6,268 bases of DNA from Candidatus Woesearchaeota archaeon (GTDB taxonomy: Archaea > Nanobdellota > Nanobdellia > Woesearchaeales > UBA525). The DNA lies in the NCBI GenBank assembly GCA_013331575.1, contig DUGD01000034.1:1145-7412 (forward strand), written 5' to 3'. The position numbers and the translations under genes are program-made. This document shows, piece by piece, positions 5,140 through 6,268 of this stretch; within the stretch, counting starts at the first letter, position 1; the number at the start of each line of letters is the position of its first letter. The notes under the pieces are model-generated. The model was not told the DNA's origin and ran no database searches. It was given only the letters and a program-made list of their open reading frames with translations.

Positions 5140-5658
5140 TCACGCCAGTATCTTTCGCACGACCTCTTCGGCGCGCTCGATGGTTTTTGGATACGCGGCG
5201 ACAGCCGCCTTGATAGCGTAGCAATCGCCGGTTGTGGTGAGCGATACCTTGCCGCGCATCAGGTCCCGTTTATCGAAACGGACGACGAGCTTTCCCTCAT
5301 CATCGAGGAGCATGGTAGGATCATCGGCGCATGCTGCGCGCCGTTCAGGCGACATGCTTTCGCGCAGGAGTTTCGCGAAACGGCTCGTATCGTGCAATCC
5401 GCGGAAGTAGAGCGTGTACGCTTGCATCCTCCCGTCATCACTCTCCAATTCCTGGACGGTGAGCGTCACGTCCTTGCCGCGATAGTGGTAGGTGCGCGGC
5501 CTATCGGGATCGAACTCCTTGTCGAGCTTGAGAAGCTCGGCCGTAGGAATAGGCGAGATAGTATCGAGGCCGGCGAGGACCTCTTCTTGGCGTTCGTACG
5601 CCTTGCAGAATACCGAGACGATGACATGATGCAGGAGACGCTCTTTGGTCTGGGGCAT
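5140..5658 (-). CDS. Predicted RNA-binding exosome subunit, COG1325 type
   Basis: A 172-residue soluble protein that fits the archaeal COG1325 / PF01877 pattern, a family predicted to bind RNA and work with the exosome. The order of elements agrees: an N-terminal strand HHVIVSVFCKAYERQEEVL (10-28), a middle strand-rich part (TYHYRGKDVTLTVQEL, 56-71), YTLYFRGLHD (81-90) before a helix with RFAKLLRES, then DDEGKLVVRFDKRDLMRGKVSL (119-140) and a C-terminal helix KTIERAEEVVRKILA. The FDK and following lysines/arginines are the likely RNA-facing part, by family analogy. The identification is from remembered pattern. The ATG at 5658 is chosen because conserved sequence begins soon after it and a TATA box lies about 26 bases upstream with no Shine-Dalgarno, so the mRNA is likely leaderless. 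The frame stays open to 5814, but that part overlaps the divergent gene. Confidence 0.65.
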   Translation of the reverse strand: MPQTKERLLHHVIVSVFCKAYERQEEVLAGLDTISPIPTAELLKLDKEFDPDRPRTYHYRGKDVTLTVQELESDDGRMQAYTLYFRGLHDTSRFAKLLRESMSPERRAACADDPTMLLDDEGKLVVRFDKRDLMRGKVSLTTTGDCYAIKAAVAAYPKTIERAEEVVRKILA

Positions 5659-5679
5659 ACCGTCCGGAGGTGCCAAACG

Positions 5680-5689
5680 CTTATATAAG
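5680..5689. promoter_or_regulatory. Palindromic TATA box shared by two divergent genes
   Basis: CTTATATAAG is its own reverse complement, centred at 5684.5. The - gene starts at 5658 (26.5 bases away) and the + gene at 5710 (25.5 bases away). This is the normal TATA-to-start distance in archaea on both sides, so one box could serve two leaderless transcripts. No second TATA-like sequence lies in the 51 bases between the starts. Confidence 0.6.
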
Positions 5690-5693
5690 GATA

Positions 5694-5700
5694 GAGGTGA
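5694..5700 (+). promoter_or_regulatory. Shine-Dalgarno before the phosphodiesterase-family gene
   Basis: GAGGTGA ends 9 bases before the ATG at 5710 and matches the archaeal 16S 3' end well. It supports that ATG, but it lies only a few bases after the TATA box, so a transcript started at the usual distance would not contain it. Confidence 0.5.
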
Positions 5701-5709
5701 GAATGCCAC

Positions 5710-6268
5710 ATGCCTCGTCCGATGAAACCAGATTATAACGGTGGAAGCATCGTTAATCTCATGGCGAGCATCGCTAAGCATTATGGCGTGTCCACCGGGT
5801 ATCCTACGCTGCATTCACTCCCGCCAAGCCAGCTACAGAAAAAGACCGTTCTCGTCATCATTGACGGCATGGGGTATGATTTCCTGCGCGAGCATGGAAA
5901 AGATACATTCCTCGCCCAACACATACGGACTAGCATGACGAGCGTTTTTCCACCAACAACCGCGGCAGCAATCACGACATTTTATACCGGGGTCGCGCCG
6001 CAGCAACACGGCTATACTGGTTGGTTTATGAACCTGAAACAGGCGGGTGGAGTGCATACCATCTTGCGGTTCACACCATGGACCGACGGTACTTCACTCG
6101 CGGAGCTGGGATTCAGCACTAAGAAGGTGCTCGGTGTTAAACCACTCAGCGACCGCATGAGAATCACATCTGCAGCGATAAACCCCTCATATCTTGTTGA
6201 TACAGCATACACAAAGTATGTTGTCGGACGATCAAAACAGTATGGCGCGAAGAACACGCCAGGCCCCA
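5710..6268 (+). CDS. Alkaline phosphatase / type I phosphodiesterase superfamily protein, 3' truncated
   Basis: The first 186 codons are present and the frame runs open off the window edge. The protein belongs to the superfamily of alkaline phosphatases, nucleotide pyrophosphatases and phosphodiesterases (PF01663-like), metal-dependent hydrolases of phosphate esters. The metal-binding core begins VLVIIDGMGYDFL (47-59), with D52 the likely first ligand. The nucleophile region is SVFPPTTAAAITTFYTG (78-94), where a Thr at 83 or 84 is the likely nucleophile, followed by P-x-x-H-G (97-101) and GW. The N-terminal PDYNGGSIVNLMASI (7-21) is a lead-in I associate with this prokaryotic subgroup, which supports the ATG at 5710 over the in-frame ATG at 5722. 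No signal peptide is seen, so it is probably cytoplasmic. The remaining metal ligands lie beyond the window. The substrate is unknown. Confidence 0.8.
   Translation, partial: MPRPMKPDYNGGSIVNLMASIAKHYGVSTGYPTLHSLPPSQLQKKTVLVIIDGMGYDFLREHGKDTFLAQHIRTSMTSVFPPTTAAAITTFYTGVAPQQHGYTGWFMNLKQAGGVHTILRFTPWTDGTSLAELGFSTKKVLGVKPLSDRMRITSAAINPSYLVDTAYTKYVVGRSKQYGAKNTPGP

Noticed and set aside
4881..5213. Open frame of 110 codons on + across the structured region
   Set aside because: The product is Arg/Ser/Pro-rich without domains, has no convincing ribosome binding site and overlaps the end of the exosome subunit gene.
5659..5814. N-terminal extension of the exosome subunit gene by 52 residues
   Set aside because: The extension runs through the TATA box and into the divergent phosphodiesterase-family gene, and its residues do not fit the family start.
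1..6268. CRISPR array, insertion sequence or integrase attachment site
   Set aside because: No regularly spaced direct repeats, no transposase or integrase, and no tRNA end were seen on either strand.

Overview
The window looks like a piece of an archaeal chromosome. It carries a TrmB-family regulator, a tungsten aldehyde:ferredoxin oxidoreductase-family enzyme and a COG1325-type predicted exosome subunit. Several start codons lie about 26 bases from a TTTATATA-type TATA box, which is archaeal promoter geometry with leaderless starts. The small two-helix membrane protein and four-CBS protein would fit a DPANN-type or related archaeon, but the lineage cannot be fixed from sequence alone.

Layout. 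Bases 1-365 hold no gene. They contain a run of hairpins (9-133), a TATA box (244-253) and a leader with no T for 70 bases (291-360). A 590-residue oxidoreductase follows on + (366-2138). It converges on a trmB gene on - (2198-2950). trmB diverges from a small AlaE-like membrane protein gene on + (3045-3542), and the gap between them holds two facing TATA-like elements around a long imperfect dyad. The trmB/AlaE-like block is clearly richer in A+T than the rest and may be a separate acquisition. Next, on -, comes a two-gene unit: an 83-residue two-helix membrane protein (4585-4836) followed by a four-CBS-domain protein (3581-4552). Bases 4837-5139 have no convincing protein, are GC-rich and rich in possible pairings, and may encode a structured RNA that I cannot name. 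The right end has a divergent pair, a predicted RNA-binding exosome subunit (5140-5658, -) and a truncated alkaline phosphatase/phosphodiesterase-family gene (5710-6268, +). They flank one palindromic TATA box lying almost exactly midway between the two start codons.

How the parts may work together. The oxidoreductase would oxidise an aldehyde and reduce ferredoxin. TrmB probably controls its own promoter and the divergent exporter-like gene through the dyad, and a weak shared 9-mer hints at a link to the oxidoreductase promoter. The CBS protein may sense adenosine nucleotides next to its small membrane partner. The most unusual features are the symmetric promoter, the trmB/AlaE-like intergenic dyad, the unassigned structured region and the hairpin run with the T-free leader.
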